A stretch of 25,616 nucleotides of DNA from Thiobacillus sp. (GTDB lineage Bacteria > Pseudomonadota > Gammaproteobacteria > Burkholderiales > Thiobacillaceae). Positions 9,515 through 17,034 of the stretch are shown in pieces. Position 1 is the first letter of the stretch, and each line of letters starts with the position of its first letter. The position numbers and the translations under genes are program-made. The stretch spans positions 1-25,616 of the forward strand of contig JAABQU010000223.1 in assembly GCA_011391285.1 (NCBI GenBank). Reading direction: 5' to 3'. A model generated the notes under the pieces. That model was given only the letters and a program-made list of their open reading frames with translations, was not told where the DNA came from and did no database searches.

Positions 9515-10873
9515 TCAGTGTCCTTCCATAAAGCTTTGCACCACGCGTTCCATCTGCATGAAGCGTGAGCCCTTCACCAGCACGGTGGTGTCGGGCGTGA
9601 GTTCGTTTTCGAGTTCGGCGAGCAGTTCCTGGATCCGCTCGAAATGCATGGCGCCGGCACCGAAGGCACCGACGGTTTCGCGGCTCAGCTCGCCCAGCGC
9701 CAGCAGCCGGTCGACACCCGCCTCGCGCGCAACAAGACCGATCTGCGCGTGCATGGCGGCGGCGTCCGACCCCAGTTCACCCATGTCGCCCAGCACCAGC
9801 ACCTTTTTGCCGGGCTGCTGCGCCAGCACCGCCAGCGCGGCCTTGACCGAGTCGGGATTGGCGTTGTAGGTGTCGTCGATGAAGGTGCTGCCATGCAGCG
9901 CGGCCTTTTTCTGCAGGCGGCCCTTGACCCCGCTGAAGCCGGACAGCCCGGCGTCGATGCTGCGCAGGCTGACGTCGAGGGCGAATGCAGCCGTGGCGGC
10001 GGCCAGTGCGTTCATCACGTTGTGTTCGCCCGGCACCTGCAGCGCAATGTCGAGACAGGCATTGGGCAGGGTCAGGGTCAGCGCCGAACCGAAGGCGCCG
10101 GGCCGATATTGCCCACGCACTGACGCCGGCTGCTTGATGCCGAAATCGATGATGCAGCGTCCCGCATTGGCTTCTCGCCACAGCCAGGCGTGTGCATCGT
10201 CGGCGTTGAACACCGCAATTCCGGCGTCCGACAGGCCACTGAAGATTTCGCCCTTGGCGCGCGCGATATTCTCGACCGAGCCGAGAAAGCCGATATGCGC
10301 GGTCAATGCGTTATTGACCAGCGCAACATCCGGGCGCGCCAGCCGCGTCAGATAATCGATCTCGCCGGTGTGGTTCATACCCATTTCCAGCACGGCGAAT
10401 TGGTGCGTGTCGCGCAGGCGCAGCAGCATCAGCGGCAGACCGATGTCGTTATTGAGGTTGCCCTCGGTATGCAGCACGGCGGCGTCGCTTCCGGCTTCCA
10501 CCCGCAGGATGGCCGCCAGCATTTCCTTCACCGTGGTCTTGCCGTTGCTGCCGGTAATGGCGACGACCGGAATTGAAAAACGCTTGCGCCACGCGGCCGC
10601 CAGCCTGCCAAGCGCGAGCCGGGTGTCGTCGACGCGAATGGCCGCTGCGATGTCGGGCGCCTGCGCGGCATCCAGCACCACACCTGCCGCACCCTGTTGC
10701 AGGGCCTGCGCGGCGAAATTGCCACCGTCAAATTTCTCGCCGCGCAGCGCGATGAAGAGATCACCCGGCTTGATGCTGCGGCTGTCGGTTGAGACACGCA
10801 GCACCTCGGCATCAGGACCTGCGTAGGGCACCCCGAGCATGGACGCAGCTTCGGACAAACGCATCATGGTCAT
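9515..10873 (-). CDS. murF: UDP-N-acetylmuramoyl-tripeptide--D-alanyl-D-alanine ligase
   Basis: Last cytoplasmic Mur ligase; adds D-Ala-D-Ala (from Ddl) to the tripeptide precursor. 452 residues from ATG at 10873, with the N-terminal substrate domain segment [23 protein letters not shown] (28-50), the ATP loop TGSNGKTT (107-114), then [10 protein letters not shown] and LGDMGELG blocks characteristic of MurF. I chose 10873 because it forms an ATGA overlap with the murE stop, the pattern used across this operon; a GTG two codons upstream (10879) is also possible. No irregularities. Confidence 0.97.
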   Translation of the reverse strand: MTMMRLSEAASMLGVPYAGPDAEVLRVSTDSRSIKPGDLFIALRGEKFDGGNFAAQALQQGAAGVVLDAAQAPDIAAAIRVDDTRLALGRLAAAWRKRFSIPVVAITGSNGKTTVKEMLAAILRVEAGSDAAVLHTEGNLNNDIGLPLMLLRLRDTHQFAVLEMGMNHTGEIDYLTRLARPDVALVNNALTAHIGFLGSVENIARAKGEIFSGLSDAGIAVFNADDAHAWLWREANAGRCIIDFGIKQPASVRGQYRPGAFGSALTLTLPNACLDIALQVPGEHNVMNALAAATAAFALDVSLRSIDAGLSGFSGVKGRLQKKAALHGSTFIDDTYNANPDSVKAALAVLAQQPGKKVLVLGDMGELGSDAAAMHAQIGLVAREAGVDRLLALGELSRETVGAFGAGAMHFERIQELLAELENELTPDTTVLVKGSRFMQMERVVQSFMEGH

Positions 10874-12372
10874 GTCCACGCTCCCAGGGCTTTCTGGGCA
10901 ACGGTTACATCGGAAAAAGGCAGCCGCTCACCCGCGACCTCCTGGTAATCCTCATGGCCCTTGCCGGCGATCAGCACGACGTCGCCATGGTGCGCCCCGC
11001 CGATGGCTTCGAAGATGGCACGCGCACGATCCGGCTCGACGCGAACCTGACCATCCAGCTTGGCGCCGCCCGTTCCAGCCAGGATGTCGTCGATGATGTG
11101 GCGCGGGTCTTCGTTGCGCGGGTTGTCGCTGGTGACCCAGACTTCATCGGCGCCTGCAGCGGCGGCCTGCCCCATCAGCGGACGCTTGCCCTTGTCGCGG
11201 TTGCCGCCGCAGCCGAAGACGCAAATGAGGCGCCCGCCGCCGACGATCTCGCGCAGGGTGGCGAGCACCTTTTCCAGTGCGTCGGGGGTGTGTGCGTAGT
11301 CGACCACCACCAGCGGATGCGCGTGACCACCCAGCGTCTGCATGCGGCCCGGCGGCGGTGTGATGTGCGCGAGCGCCCGGCAGGCGTCCTCCAGCTTCAC
11401 GTCGGAAACCAGCAGGGTGGCGAGCACGGCGAGCAGGTTGGCGGCATTGAAGCGCCCCAGGAGCGGCGCGTCGAGTTCCGCATGGCCCCAGTCGGTGCGG
11501 ACGCGCAGATGCAGGCCGGCCTGAGACAAACGCAGGCTTTCCCCGACCACCGCGCCCCGCTGGAATCCGTAGCCGGCGACGCGCGCCGGCCGTGCGGCAG
11601 CTTCCAGTTGCTGGCCGAAGGCGTCGTCGGTATTCACGATCGCCCATTCCAGCCCGGGCCAGTCGAACAGCCGGGCCTTGGCAGCCCCATAGCTTTCCAT
11701 GTCGCCGTGGTAGTCGAGATGATCGCGCGACAGGTTGGTGAGGACCGCGACATTGAAACAGGTCCCGTTGACGCGGCCCTGGGCGAGGCCGTGCGAGGAC
11801 ACTTCCATCACGCACGCGGCCGCGCCCTGCTGCCGGTATTGTGCGAGACGCTGCTGCAGTTCGATGGCGTCGGGCGTGGTATTGAGTGCGGGCGTCAGCG
11901 CATCGGGGAAGCCGTTGCCGACGGTGCCGACCACGGCAGTCTTGCGCCCCAGCGCAGTGAGGGCCTGTGCAAGCCAGTGGGCAACCGAGGTTTTGCCATT
12001 GGTGCCGGTGACGCCCACCATGTGCAGCGCGCGCGATGGCTCGCCGTACACCTGCGCGGCGATTTCACCGATGCGCGTCTTGAGGCCTGCCACGCCGGCG
12101 TTCGGTACGCCCAGCGCAGGATCCCACTGATAATGGTCGGCCTCCCACAGCACGCCGTCGACCCGCTGCGCCACGGCCTGCGTGATGAAGTCGCGGCCGT
12201 CGCGCGACTCGCCGGGATAGGCGGCGAACACGGTACCCGGCCCGGCCCGGCGGCTGTCGCTGACCAGCGCATCCACCCGGACGCCGAGCCGCTCCAGGAT
12301 GTGCGGCACGGATTCCAGCCCGCCCTGCAGCGCGGGGGGCAAGGAGTCCGAGCGAACGCGGGAGTGCGCCAT
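10870..12372 (-). CDS. murE: UDP-MurNAc-L-Ala-D-Glu--meso-diaminopimelate ligase
   Basis: Adds the third residue of the stem peptide. The 500-residue protein has SDSRRAGPGTVFAAYPG (38-54), the ATP loop TGTNGKTS (122-129), VDYAHTPDALE and the DNPR motif at 416-419. DNPR marks meso-diaminopimelate rather than L-Lys specificity, as expected for a Gram-negative. The start is ATG at 12372, sharing a base with the ftsI stop (TGATG); a GTG immediately upstream (12375, GTGA overlap) is equally placed. A run of nine G lies just upstream of the start within the end of ftsI. The C-terminus overlaps murF. Confidence 0.97.
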   Translation of the reverse strand: MAHSRVRSDSLPPALQGGLESVPHILERLGVRVDALVSDSRRAGPGTVFAAYPGESRDGRDFITQAVAQRVDGVLWEADHYQWDPALGVPNAGVAGLKTRIGEIAAQVYGEPSRALHMVGVTGTNGKTSVAHWLAQALTALGRKTAVVGTVGNGFPDALTPALNTTPDAIELQQRLAQYRQQGAAACVMEVSSHGLAQGRVNGTCFNVAVLTNLSRDHLDYHGDMESYGAAKARLFDWPGLEWAIVNTDDAFGQQLEAAARPARVAGYGFQRGAVVGESLRLSQAGLHLRVRTDWGHAELDAPLLGRFNAANLLAVLATLLVSDVKLEDACRALAHITPPPGRMQTLGGHAHPLVVVDYAHTPDALEKVLATLREIVGGGRLICVFGCGGNRDKGKRPLMGQAAAAGADEVWVTSDNPRNEDPRHIIDDILAGTGGAKLDGQVRVEPDRARAIFEAIGGAHHGDVVLIAGKGHEDYQEVAGERLPFSDVTVAQKALGAWT

Positions 12373-14114
12373 CACACGCCCCCCCCCGCACGCGCCACTG
12401 CCGGCTGCATGTTCTGCGTCATCCGTGTCGCGGTTTCCGGGGCATCGGGCGGCAGGGCGAGCTGGCGCAGGCTGGCCGCCATCACCTGGGCGAACACCGG
12501 GCCTGCCACACTGCCGCCGAAATACACGCCGCCGGACGGCTCGTCGATCACCACGCCGATGATGAGGCGCGGGTTGGATGCCGGCGCCATGCCGACGAAG
12601 GAAGACAGGTAGCGGTCGGGCGCGTAACGGCCGTCGACCAGCTTGTGTGCAGTGCCGGTCTTGCCGGCCACGCGATAACCCGGTATCCGTGTGCGCTGGC
12701 CGGTGCCGCCTTCCTGCGTCACCGATTCCATCATGGCGCGCACCTCGCGCGCCACGGCGGGCGAGAATACCCTGACGCCCGCAATTTCCTGCGGCTCGCG
12801 CTTGAGAAACGACAGCGGCATGACTTCGCCGTCGTTGGCGAAAGCCATGTAGGCGCGGCTCAGCTGCAAAAGACTGACCGACAGGCCGTAGCCATACGCC
12901 ATGGTGGCATGTTCGACCGGTTTCCAGGTGGCGGCATCGCGCAGCCGCCCGGCACTCTCACCGGGAAAGCCCGAGCCTGGCAGCTGGCCGAAGCCGGAAC
13001 GGTGCAGTACGTCCCAGTATTGCTCCGGCGTCAGCGACATGGCCAGCTTCACGGCACCGACGTTGCTGGATTTCTGGATGATTTCGCTCACCGTCATCTG
13101 CGGGTGAGGATGAACGTCTCGCACCAGTTTGGCGCCGACACGCCAGGTTTCCGGCGTGTCGATCACACTGTCGGGGTGAAGCAGACCGCGCTCCAGCACC
13201 GCTGCCGCGACAAACGGCTTGATGGTGGAACCGGGCTCGAAGGTATCGATGACCGCGCGGTTGCGCATCGGCCCCGGCTGGTAGTTGCGGCGGTTGTTGG
13301 GGTTGAAGATCGGCTGGTTGGCCAGCGCGAGGATCTCGCCGGTCTTGGCGTCGAGCACCACCACGCTGCCGCCCTTGGCCTTGTTCTTGGCGATCGCTGC
13401 CGCCAGTTCTCGGTGCGCCAGGTACTGGATATTGAGATCGAGGGCGAGCGCCAGATTGCCGCCGAGTTGCGCGGTCTTGATCGGCGCCAGATCGCGAATG
13501 GTGTTGCCGCGCCGGTCGCGCTGGATATGGCGCTGGCCTTCCCGCCCGGCCAGCCAGTCCTGGTAGGCACGCTCGACGCCTTCCTGTCCGAGGTCGTCCA
13601 CATTGGTGAAACCCACCACATGCGCGGCGACCTCGCCTGCCGGGTAATAGCGACGAAATTCGCGCCGCAGATGCAGCCCCGGCACCCCCATGGCAGCGAT
13701 CCGGACGGCCTGCTCTGGCGTAACCGGCCGCTGCACGCTGAATTCGCCGCGTGTCTTGCGCTTCATTCTTTTCGATAGATCGGATGCCGACACGCCCAGA
13801 ACCTTGACCAGCTGCGCTTGCTGCGCAGCGGTCAATTTGAGTTCAGCCGGACGTGCCCACAGGGATTCGACTGGCGTACTGATCGCCAGCAACTGGCCGT
13901 GACGGTCAGTCACCTGGCCACGCTGCGCCGGCAGGGTCAGGTTGCGATTCGCCACGGCATCGCCCTTGCCCTGAAGATAGTCGGTGTTGAGCCCCTGCAG
14001 ATAGAACGCCCGCCCGGCCACCACTGCCAGCCCTGCAAGCAGCAGGCCGCCCACTGTCGCCATGCGCCAGGGGGCAAGATTGAGCTTGAGCAGTTTCTTC
14101 GAGTGGTAGTTCAT
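12372..14114 (-). CDS. ftsI: Septal peptidoglycan transpeptidase FtsI (PBP3)
   Basis: Bitopic class B penicillin-binding protein that cross-links septal peptidoglycan with FtsW. The 580-residue protein has a cytoplasmic basic N-terminus, one membrane helix at about 20-38, the non-catalytic pedestal with RGQVTDRHGQLLA (65-77), then the transpeptidase domain with Ser296 in STIK (296-299), SSN (349-351) and KTGT (485-488). All active-site motifs are intact. ATG at 14114 overlaps the ftsL stop (ATGA). The last codons contain a run of nine G (plus strand C9 at 12379-12387) encoding Gly-Gly-Gly-Val just before the stop and the murE start; slippage there would change the C-terminus and the coupling. 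Confidence 0.97.
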   Translation of the reverse strand: MNYHSKKLLKLNLAPWRMATVGGLLLAGLAVVAGRAFYLQGLNTDYLQGKGDAVANRNLTLPAQRGQVTDRHGQLLAISTPVESLWARPAELKLTAAQQAQLVKVLGVSASDLSKRMKRKTRGEFSVQRPVTPEQAVRIAAMGVPGLHLRREFRRYYPAGEVAAHVVGFTNVDDLGQEGVERAYQDWLAGREGQRHIQRDRRGNTIRDLAPIKTAQLGGNLALALDLNIQYLAHRELAAAIAKNKAKGGSVVVLDAKTGEILALANQPIFNPNNRRNYQPGPMRNRAVIDTFEPGSTIKPFVAAAVLERGLLHPDSVIDTPETWRVGAKLVRDVHPHPQMTVSEIIQKSSNVGAVKLAMSLTPEQYWDVLHRSGFGQLPGSGFPGESAGRLRDAATWKPVEHATMAYGYGLSVSLLQLSRAYMAFANDGEVMPLSFLKREPQEIAGVRVFSPAVAREVRAMMESVTQEGGTGQRTRIPGYRVAGKTGTAHKLVDGRYAPDRYLSSFVGMAPASNPRLIIGVVIDEPSGGVYFGGSVAGPVFAQVMAASLRQLALPPDAPETATRMTQNMQPAVARAGGGV

Positions 14115-14383
14115 GGTGCGGCTGTCAGCGTTTCGATTCGCACACGATCATTCGGCGGTGCAATCAGGCCGAGCCGGGTACGCGCGAGCGTATCGACCCG
14201 AGCCGGATTGGCCCAGGTACTCTGCTCCAGCTGCAATTGTCCCCATTGCTCGTCCAGCATATGCGCCTGCTTTTTCAGACGTTCCAGTTCAACGAAATAG
14301 GTACGCGAACGATGCTGCGACTGAATCAGGGCCAGCGCACACGCTATCAGCAGCAGCACCAGTACGACGTTCAAGCGGCTCAC
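14111..14383 (-). CDS. ftsL: Cell division protein FtsL
   Basis: Small bitopic divisome protein that forms the FtsQLB complex and activates FtsWI. The 90-residue product has an N-terminal membrane helix at about residues 5-21 and then a coiled-coil-like periplasmic stretch ([24 protein letters not shown]), followed by the [13 protein letters not shown] segment typical of beta and gamma FtsL. The start is GTG at 14383, in a GTGA overlap with the rsmH stop. FtsL is poorly conserved in sequence, but size, topology and position between rsmH and ftsI make the call firm. Confidence 0.94.
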   Translation of the reverse strand: MSRLNVVLVLLLIACALALIQSQHRSRTYFVELERLKKQAHMLDEQWGQLQLEQSTWANPARVDTLARTRLGLIAPPNDRVRIETLTAAP

Positions 14384-15309
14384 GCCCCACCCACGCGTTC
14401 AGCCACCCGCAACACGGCGCTGCGCGCACGTGGGTTGGCGGCCACTTCGTCATCGGTCGCACGCTGGGCGCGACCGACCAGTTTTAACCGGCCCGGTTTC
14501 AGCATGGCGGCCGGAATGGGCAGGCGGCGGGGCGCCTGCTCACCCAGGGCCTCGTCGCGCATGAAGCGTTTGACGATACGGTCTTCAAGGGAATGAAAAC
14601 TGATGACTGCGAGTCGCCCGCCGGGTTTCAGTTTGTCCACGCATTGCGGCAGCACGGCGCTCAGTTCTTCCAGTTCGCGGTTGAGATAAATCCGTATAGC
14701 CTGGAAGCTGCGGGTCGCCGGGTGTTGCCCCGGCTCGCGCTTTTTGACTGTTGCCGCGATGAGGTTCGCCAGCTGCCCGGTGCTGCGTATGGCCTCTTCC
14801 TGCCGTGCTGCAACAATCGCGCGCGCAATCGATTTAGCAAACCGCTCTTCCCCGTAGGTGCGGATGACTTCACTGATCTCCCCCTCTTCCGCCGTCGCCA
14901 GCCAGTCCGCCGCCGACAGCCCGCTTCCCGGATCCATGCGCATGTCGAGCGGCGCATCGAAGCGGAAGCTGAATCCGCGCGTGGCGTCATCGAGTTGCGG
15001 CGATGACACCCCGATATCCAGCAAAATTCCATCGACCTGCATCACACCCATGCCGTCGAGCACCGCACCCAGCCTCGAAAACGGGCTTTGCACCAGCGCC
15101 AGCCGGGCATCTTTCACAGCGCCGCCGGCGCGAATGGCGTCGGGATCGCGATCCAGCGCGATCAATCGCCCCGCCGGCCCCAGTTGCGCGAGAATCAGCC
15201 GGCTGTGGCCGCCGCGCCCGAAGGTGGCGTCGACATACATGCCGTCGGACCTGATCGCCAGCGCCGCCACCGCCTCCTGTGCCAGCACCGGCACATGGGC
15301 GGTCTCCAT
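14380..15309 (-). CDS. rsmH: 16S rRNA (cytosine1402-N4)-methyltransferase
   Basis: SAM-dependent methyltransferase (formerly MraW) that modifies C1402 of 16S rRNA in the decoding centre. The 309-residue protein starts [14 protein letters not shown] and shows the SAM-binding motif [15 protein letters not shown], the [22 protein letters not shown] block and the C-terminal [16 protein letters not shown] motif. The ATG at 15309 shares one base with the mraZ stop (TGATG). The frame is open upstream to 15402 but that part lies within mraZ. It is the usual second gene of the dcw operon. Confidence 0.97.
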   Translation of the reverse strand: METAHVPVLAQEAVAALAIRSDGMYVDATFGRGGHSRLILAQLGPAGRLIALDRDPDAIRAGGAVKDARLALVQSPFSRLGAVLDGMGVMQVDGILLDIGVSSPQLDDATRGFSFRFDAPLDMRMDPGSGLSAADWLATAEEGEISEVIRTYGEERFAKSIARAIVAARQEEAIRSTGQLANLIAATVKKREPGQHPATRSFQAIRIYLNRELEELSAVLPQCVDKLKPGGRLAVISFHSLEDRIVKRFMRDEALGEQAPRRLPIPAAMLKPGRLKLVGRAQRATDDEVAANPRARSAVLRVAERVGGA

Positions 15310-15755
15310 CACAACGTAAAGCCTTCCAGTTCGGGTGGCAGCGCATCGTGACTGAACGTCAGCGCCTGCGACACCTGCGCCTCCCAGCGCGCCTCGTTCC
15401 ACAACTCCACCTTGCCACCTTGCCCCACCAGCACCACATTCTTGTCGAGCTCGGCGAACTTGCGCAGCATCGGCGGCAGCAGCACGCGACCGGCGCTGTC
15501 CATGTCCATGTCATGGGCATAGCCGACGAGCAATTGCTTGAGACTGCGGGTACGGGGATTGAAGTCGGACAGGCCGTTGAGTTTTTTCTCGATCGGCTCC
15601 CACTCGGGCAAGGGGTAAAGCAGCAGGCACTGGCCGGGGTCGGCGGTGATCACCACGCGACCGCCGCCGTTCACCAGGAGGGCGTCACGATAGCGCGCCG
15701 GCACCACGAGCCGGTTCTTGCTATCCAGACTGACCGTTGCAACCCCCCGAAACAT
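15309..15755 (-). CDS. mraZ: Transcriptional regulator MraZ
   Basis: MraZ is an oligomeric DNA-binding protein with two AbrB-like swapped-hairpin domains; in E. coli it represses its own dcw promoter by binding repeated TGGGN sites. The 148-residue product has the two domain cores [14 protein letters not shown] (N-terminal half) and [15 protein letters not shown] (C-terminal half). The first core has Asn where most members have Gly (DxKGR), a small deviation. The start is ATG at 15755 with GGGGGAG 3 nt upstream; an in-frame TTG four codons earlier is less likely. Four matching boxes lie 64-99 bp upstream, so autoregulation is expected. Confidence 0.96.
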   Translation of the reverse strand: MFRGVATVSLDSKNRLVVPARYRDALLVNGGGRVVITADPGQCLLLYPLPEWEPIEKKLNGLSDFNPRTRSLKQLLVGYAHDMDMDSAGRVLLPPMLRKFAELDKNVVLVGQGGKVELWNEARWEAQVSQALTFSHDALPPELEGFTL

Positions 15756-15777
15756 GCTCTCCCCCAATTATTGAATT

Positions 15778-15795
15778 CAAATCCAGCCGGATTTG
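15778..15795 (-). other. Hairpin in the mraZ mRNA leader
   Basis: Inverted repeat CAAATCC-4 nt-GGATTTG, a 7-bp stem with a four-base loop, in the predicted 5' untranslated leader about 20 nt upstream of the mraZ start codon and close to its ribosome site. There is no U-tract, so it is not a terminator. It could influence message stability or translation of mraZ; no function is established. Confidence 0.5.
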
Positions 15796-15818
15796 GCCGT
15801 GATTGACTGGGCGTATTC

Positions 15819-15854
15819 TCCCACAAGCTCCCACCAATCACCACTTGCACCCAC
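15819..15854 (-). promoter_or_regulatory. MraZ operator: four 10-bp-spaced GTGGG-type boxes
   Basis: On the minus strand, in order of transcription: GTGGGT (15854-15849), GTGGTG (15844-15839), GTGGGA (15834-15829) and GTGGGA (15824-15819). Each is separated by exactly four bases, so they face the same side of the helix. This matches the known MraZ site (tandem TGGGN repeats spaced by 5 nt). The first box overlaps the -10 element and the rest cover the expected transcription start, consistent with repression. The second box is degenerate. Confidence 0.88.
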
Positions 15855-15881
15855 TATAGGGGATAGTTTTGTGGGGGTCAA
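15853..15881 (-). promoter_or_regulatory. Promoter of the dcw operon (Pmra)
   Basis: Sigma-70-type promoter on the minus strand: -35 TTGACC (15881-15876), 17-bp spacer, -10 TATAGT (15858-15853). The transcript would start near 15846 and have a leader of about 90 nt before mraZ. The MraZ boxes begin at the -10. It is the only strong promoter I found ahead of the cluster. Confidence 0.8.
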
Positions 15882-15893
15882 GGCGCCGGACGC

Positions 15894-15926
15894 AAAAAAA
15901 CCCCTATGCCTCAAGGACTTAGGGGT
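15894..15926 (-). terminator. Intrinsic terminator downstream of rnpB
   Basis: Minus-strand stem ACCCCTA/TAGGGGT (15926-15920 with 15906-15900) with a 13-nt loop, followed by a run of seven T (15900-15894). It should end transcripts coming from rnpB and so insulate the dcw promoter, whose -35 begins 13 bp downstream. On the plus strand the same stem is followed only by a short GGTTTT, so termination there would be weaker. Confidence 0.85.
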
Positions 15927-15936
15927 GGTTTTGGGT

Positions 15937-15945
15937 TGTGGATAA
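15937..15945 (-). promoter_or_regulatory. Perfect DnaA box TTATCCACA
   Basis: The nine bases match the high-affinity R1-type DnaA box exactly. It lies between the rnpB RNA and its distal terminator, about 55 bp upstream of the -35 of the dcw promoter. It is a single site with no partner boxes or AT-rich unwinding region nearby, so it is not an origin. It could be a DnaA-binding regulatory site or a chance match. Confidence 0.5.
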
Positions 15946-15964
15946 GTTTCTGGAAAAACCGGGG

Positions 15965-16008
15965 CTTAGCGGGTAATTCTGCCCATGTTTTTAGATAAAA
16001 ACGCTAAG
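15965..16008 (-). other. Inverted repeat in the rnpB 3' flank
   Basis: Outer arms CTTAGCG (15965-15971) and CGCTAAG (16002-16008) enclose an alternative inner hairpin GTTTTT-AGAT-AAAAAC (15987-16002). On the minus strand the outer arm is followed by CCCCGGTTTTT, so it may act as an early, weak terminator or as a 3' processing structure of the RNase P RNA precursor. The stretch 15930-16029 holds no gene. Confidence 0.4.
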
Positions 16009-16029
16009 TATTTGAATTACATGAAAAGT

Positions 16030-16320
16030 GGGAAAGTCGGTCGATAAGCCGGGTTCTGTCGTGGACAACCATTCCTCTAGACGGGCCATTACTGGCCCGC
16101 TCCAGCCACCTACCCGCAGACTCGGCGAGCCGCGTCATCGTCTGCCTATTTGGTGTTGCTCCGGATGGAGGTTACCGCGTTTCACCGTAACTTAATACGC
16201 TCGTCTCTGTGGCCCTGTTCCTCGCCTCGCGGCGTCCGGCCGTTAGCCGGCATCCTGCTCTGTGGAGCCCGGACTTTCCTCTTCCACTTGCGTGGCAGCG
16301 GTTGTCTGACCGGCTTTCCC
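16030..16320 (-). ncRNA. rnpB: RNase P RNA (M1 RNA), bacterial class A
   Basis: Catalytic RNA of RNase P, which cuts 5' leaders from pre-tRNAs. On the minus strand it has the conserved core blocks GAGGAAAGTCCGGGCTCC near the 5' end, ACAGAGA, GGTGAAA, CCTCCATCCGGAGCAA followed by CCAAATAGG, and GACAGAACCCGGCTTA at the 3' end. The two ends form P1: a 13-position helix (GGGAAAG...) with one C-A mismatch. About 291 nt is short for a class A RNA (E. coli 377). The P12 region is reduced to roughly CGTA-6 nt-TACG, and the extra helices seen in E. coli after the GGTGAAA block are absent. Flanked by its own -10 and a terminator. Confidence 0.96.
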
Positions 16321-16327
16321 GTTTGTG

Positions 16328-16356
16328 ATTATAAGTCCTTGCTTGACTGCTGCGCC
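16328..16356 (-). promoter_or_regulatory. rnpB promoter
   Basis: Minus strand: consensus -10 TATAAT at 16333-16328, placing the transcription start 7-8 nt downstream, exactly where the P1 helix of rnpB begins (16320). The -35 region is poor (GGCGCA at 17-bp spacing). It overlaps the promoter of the divergent gene at 16412. Confidence 0.7.
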
Positions 16357-16370
16357 GAATTTGCTACACC
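16343..16370 (+). promoter_or_regulatory. Promoter candidate for the divergent membrane protein gene
   Basis: TTGACT (16343-16348), a 16-bp spacer and TACACC (16365-16370) ahead of the gene starting at 16412. The -35 lies inside the rnpB promoter on the opposite strand, so the two polymerases would compete. The -10 is weak. Confidence 0.45.
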
Positions 16371-16411
16371 AAGGTTCCCAGGCCGATGACGACCTTGCCA
16401 GGAGATCCATC

Positions 16412-16924
16412 ATGAGAAGACGCTTGTATTTCATGGTGCCGGACGTCCGCAACGCCCGACAAATCCGCGACGAGCTTCTGCTCACCCGCATCGAGGACAG
16501 CCATATTCACGTGATGGCACGGGACGGCATGTCGCTTGAAGGGCTGAACGAAGCGTCGGTCCTGCAAACATCCGACTTCGTCCACGGCGCCGAAACCGGC
16601 CTGGCGGTGGGCGGGGGCATCGGCGTCATGGCCGGACTGGTGGCGGTATTTTTCCCGCCCGCCGGCGTGGACCTGCAACTCGTCACCATTCTGCTGACGG
16701 CGCTGATCGGTGCCGCGTTTGGTGCCTGGGTTGCCAGCATGGTCGCCAGCTCGATTCCCAACTCGCGGCTCAAGGCGTTTGAATCGGCGATCACAGCCGG
16801 TCATATCCTGATGATGGTTGACGCCCCCTCCGGGCGGGTCGAAGAAATCAGGAAGCTGATTGCAGCGCGCCACCCCGAAGCCATGAATTCCGGGACCGAA
16901 CCCACCATCCCAGCGTTCCCGTAA
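16412..16924 (+). CDS. Two-TM membrane protein, DUF1269-like
   Basis: 170-residue protein from ATG at 16412 with AGGAGA 6 nt upstream. An N-terminal soluble part (about 1-58, beginning RRLYFMVPDVRNARQIRDELL) is followed by a glycine-rich membrane helix (62-84), a second helix (88-112) and a C-terminal soluble part with HILMMVDAP and an ARHPEA segment. This layout (alpha/beta half, Gly-rich helical hairpin, alpha/beta half) resembles the DUF1269 group of small membrane proteins, some linked to stress; I infer this from pattern only. It stands alone, divergent from rnpB, and is closed by a strong terminator at 17003. Function unknown. Confidence 0.88.
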   Translation: MRRRLYFMVPDVRNARQIRDELLLTRIEDSHIHVMARDGMSLEGLNEASVLQTSDFVHGAETGLAVGGGIGVMAGLVAVFFPPAGVDLQLVTILLTALIGAAFGAWVASMVASSIPNSRLKAFESAITAGHILMMVDAPSGRVEEIRKLIAARHPEAMNSGTEPTIPAFP

Positions 16925-17002
16925 GCGACTCCTCCCGCGCAGCGCAATGCTGCGCGACTCTCGGAAGCGCCCGGAAGGCATCAACACGGGCTTGCTTCCA
17001 TC

Positions 17003-17031
17003 GCGGCAGACCCACCCGGTCTGCCGCTTTT
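17003..17031 (+). terminator. Intrinsic terminator between the membrane protein gene and pyrC
   Basis: Perfect 10-bp stem GCGGCAGACC/GGTCTGCCGC with a 5-nt loop, followed by TTTTAT. It ends the plus-strand gene at 16924. The pyrC stop lies 4 nt beyond, and on the minus strand the hairpin has no following U-tract, so it is mainly a plus-strand terminator. A second hairpin without a U-tract (GCGCAGC/GCTGCGC, 16937-16955) lies upstream. Confidence 0.88.
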
Positions 17032-17034
17032 ATG

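Noticed and set aside
10789..12612. Long plus-strand ORF of 607 codons opposite murE
   Set aside because: It is a mirror of murE on the other strand, caused by high GC; its protein is rich in Arg, Gly and His and has no domain.
15937..15945. Replication origin at the DnaA box
   Set aside because: Only one box, no AT-rich unwinding element and no dnaA or gidA/parAB genes nearby.
16150..16491. Short ORFs on both strands across rnpB
   Set aside because: They fall inside or across the RNase P RNA and its promoter and have no protein-like features.
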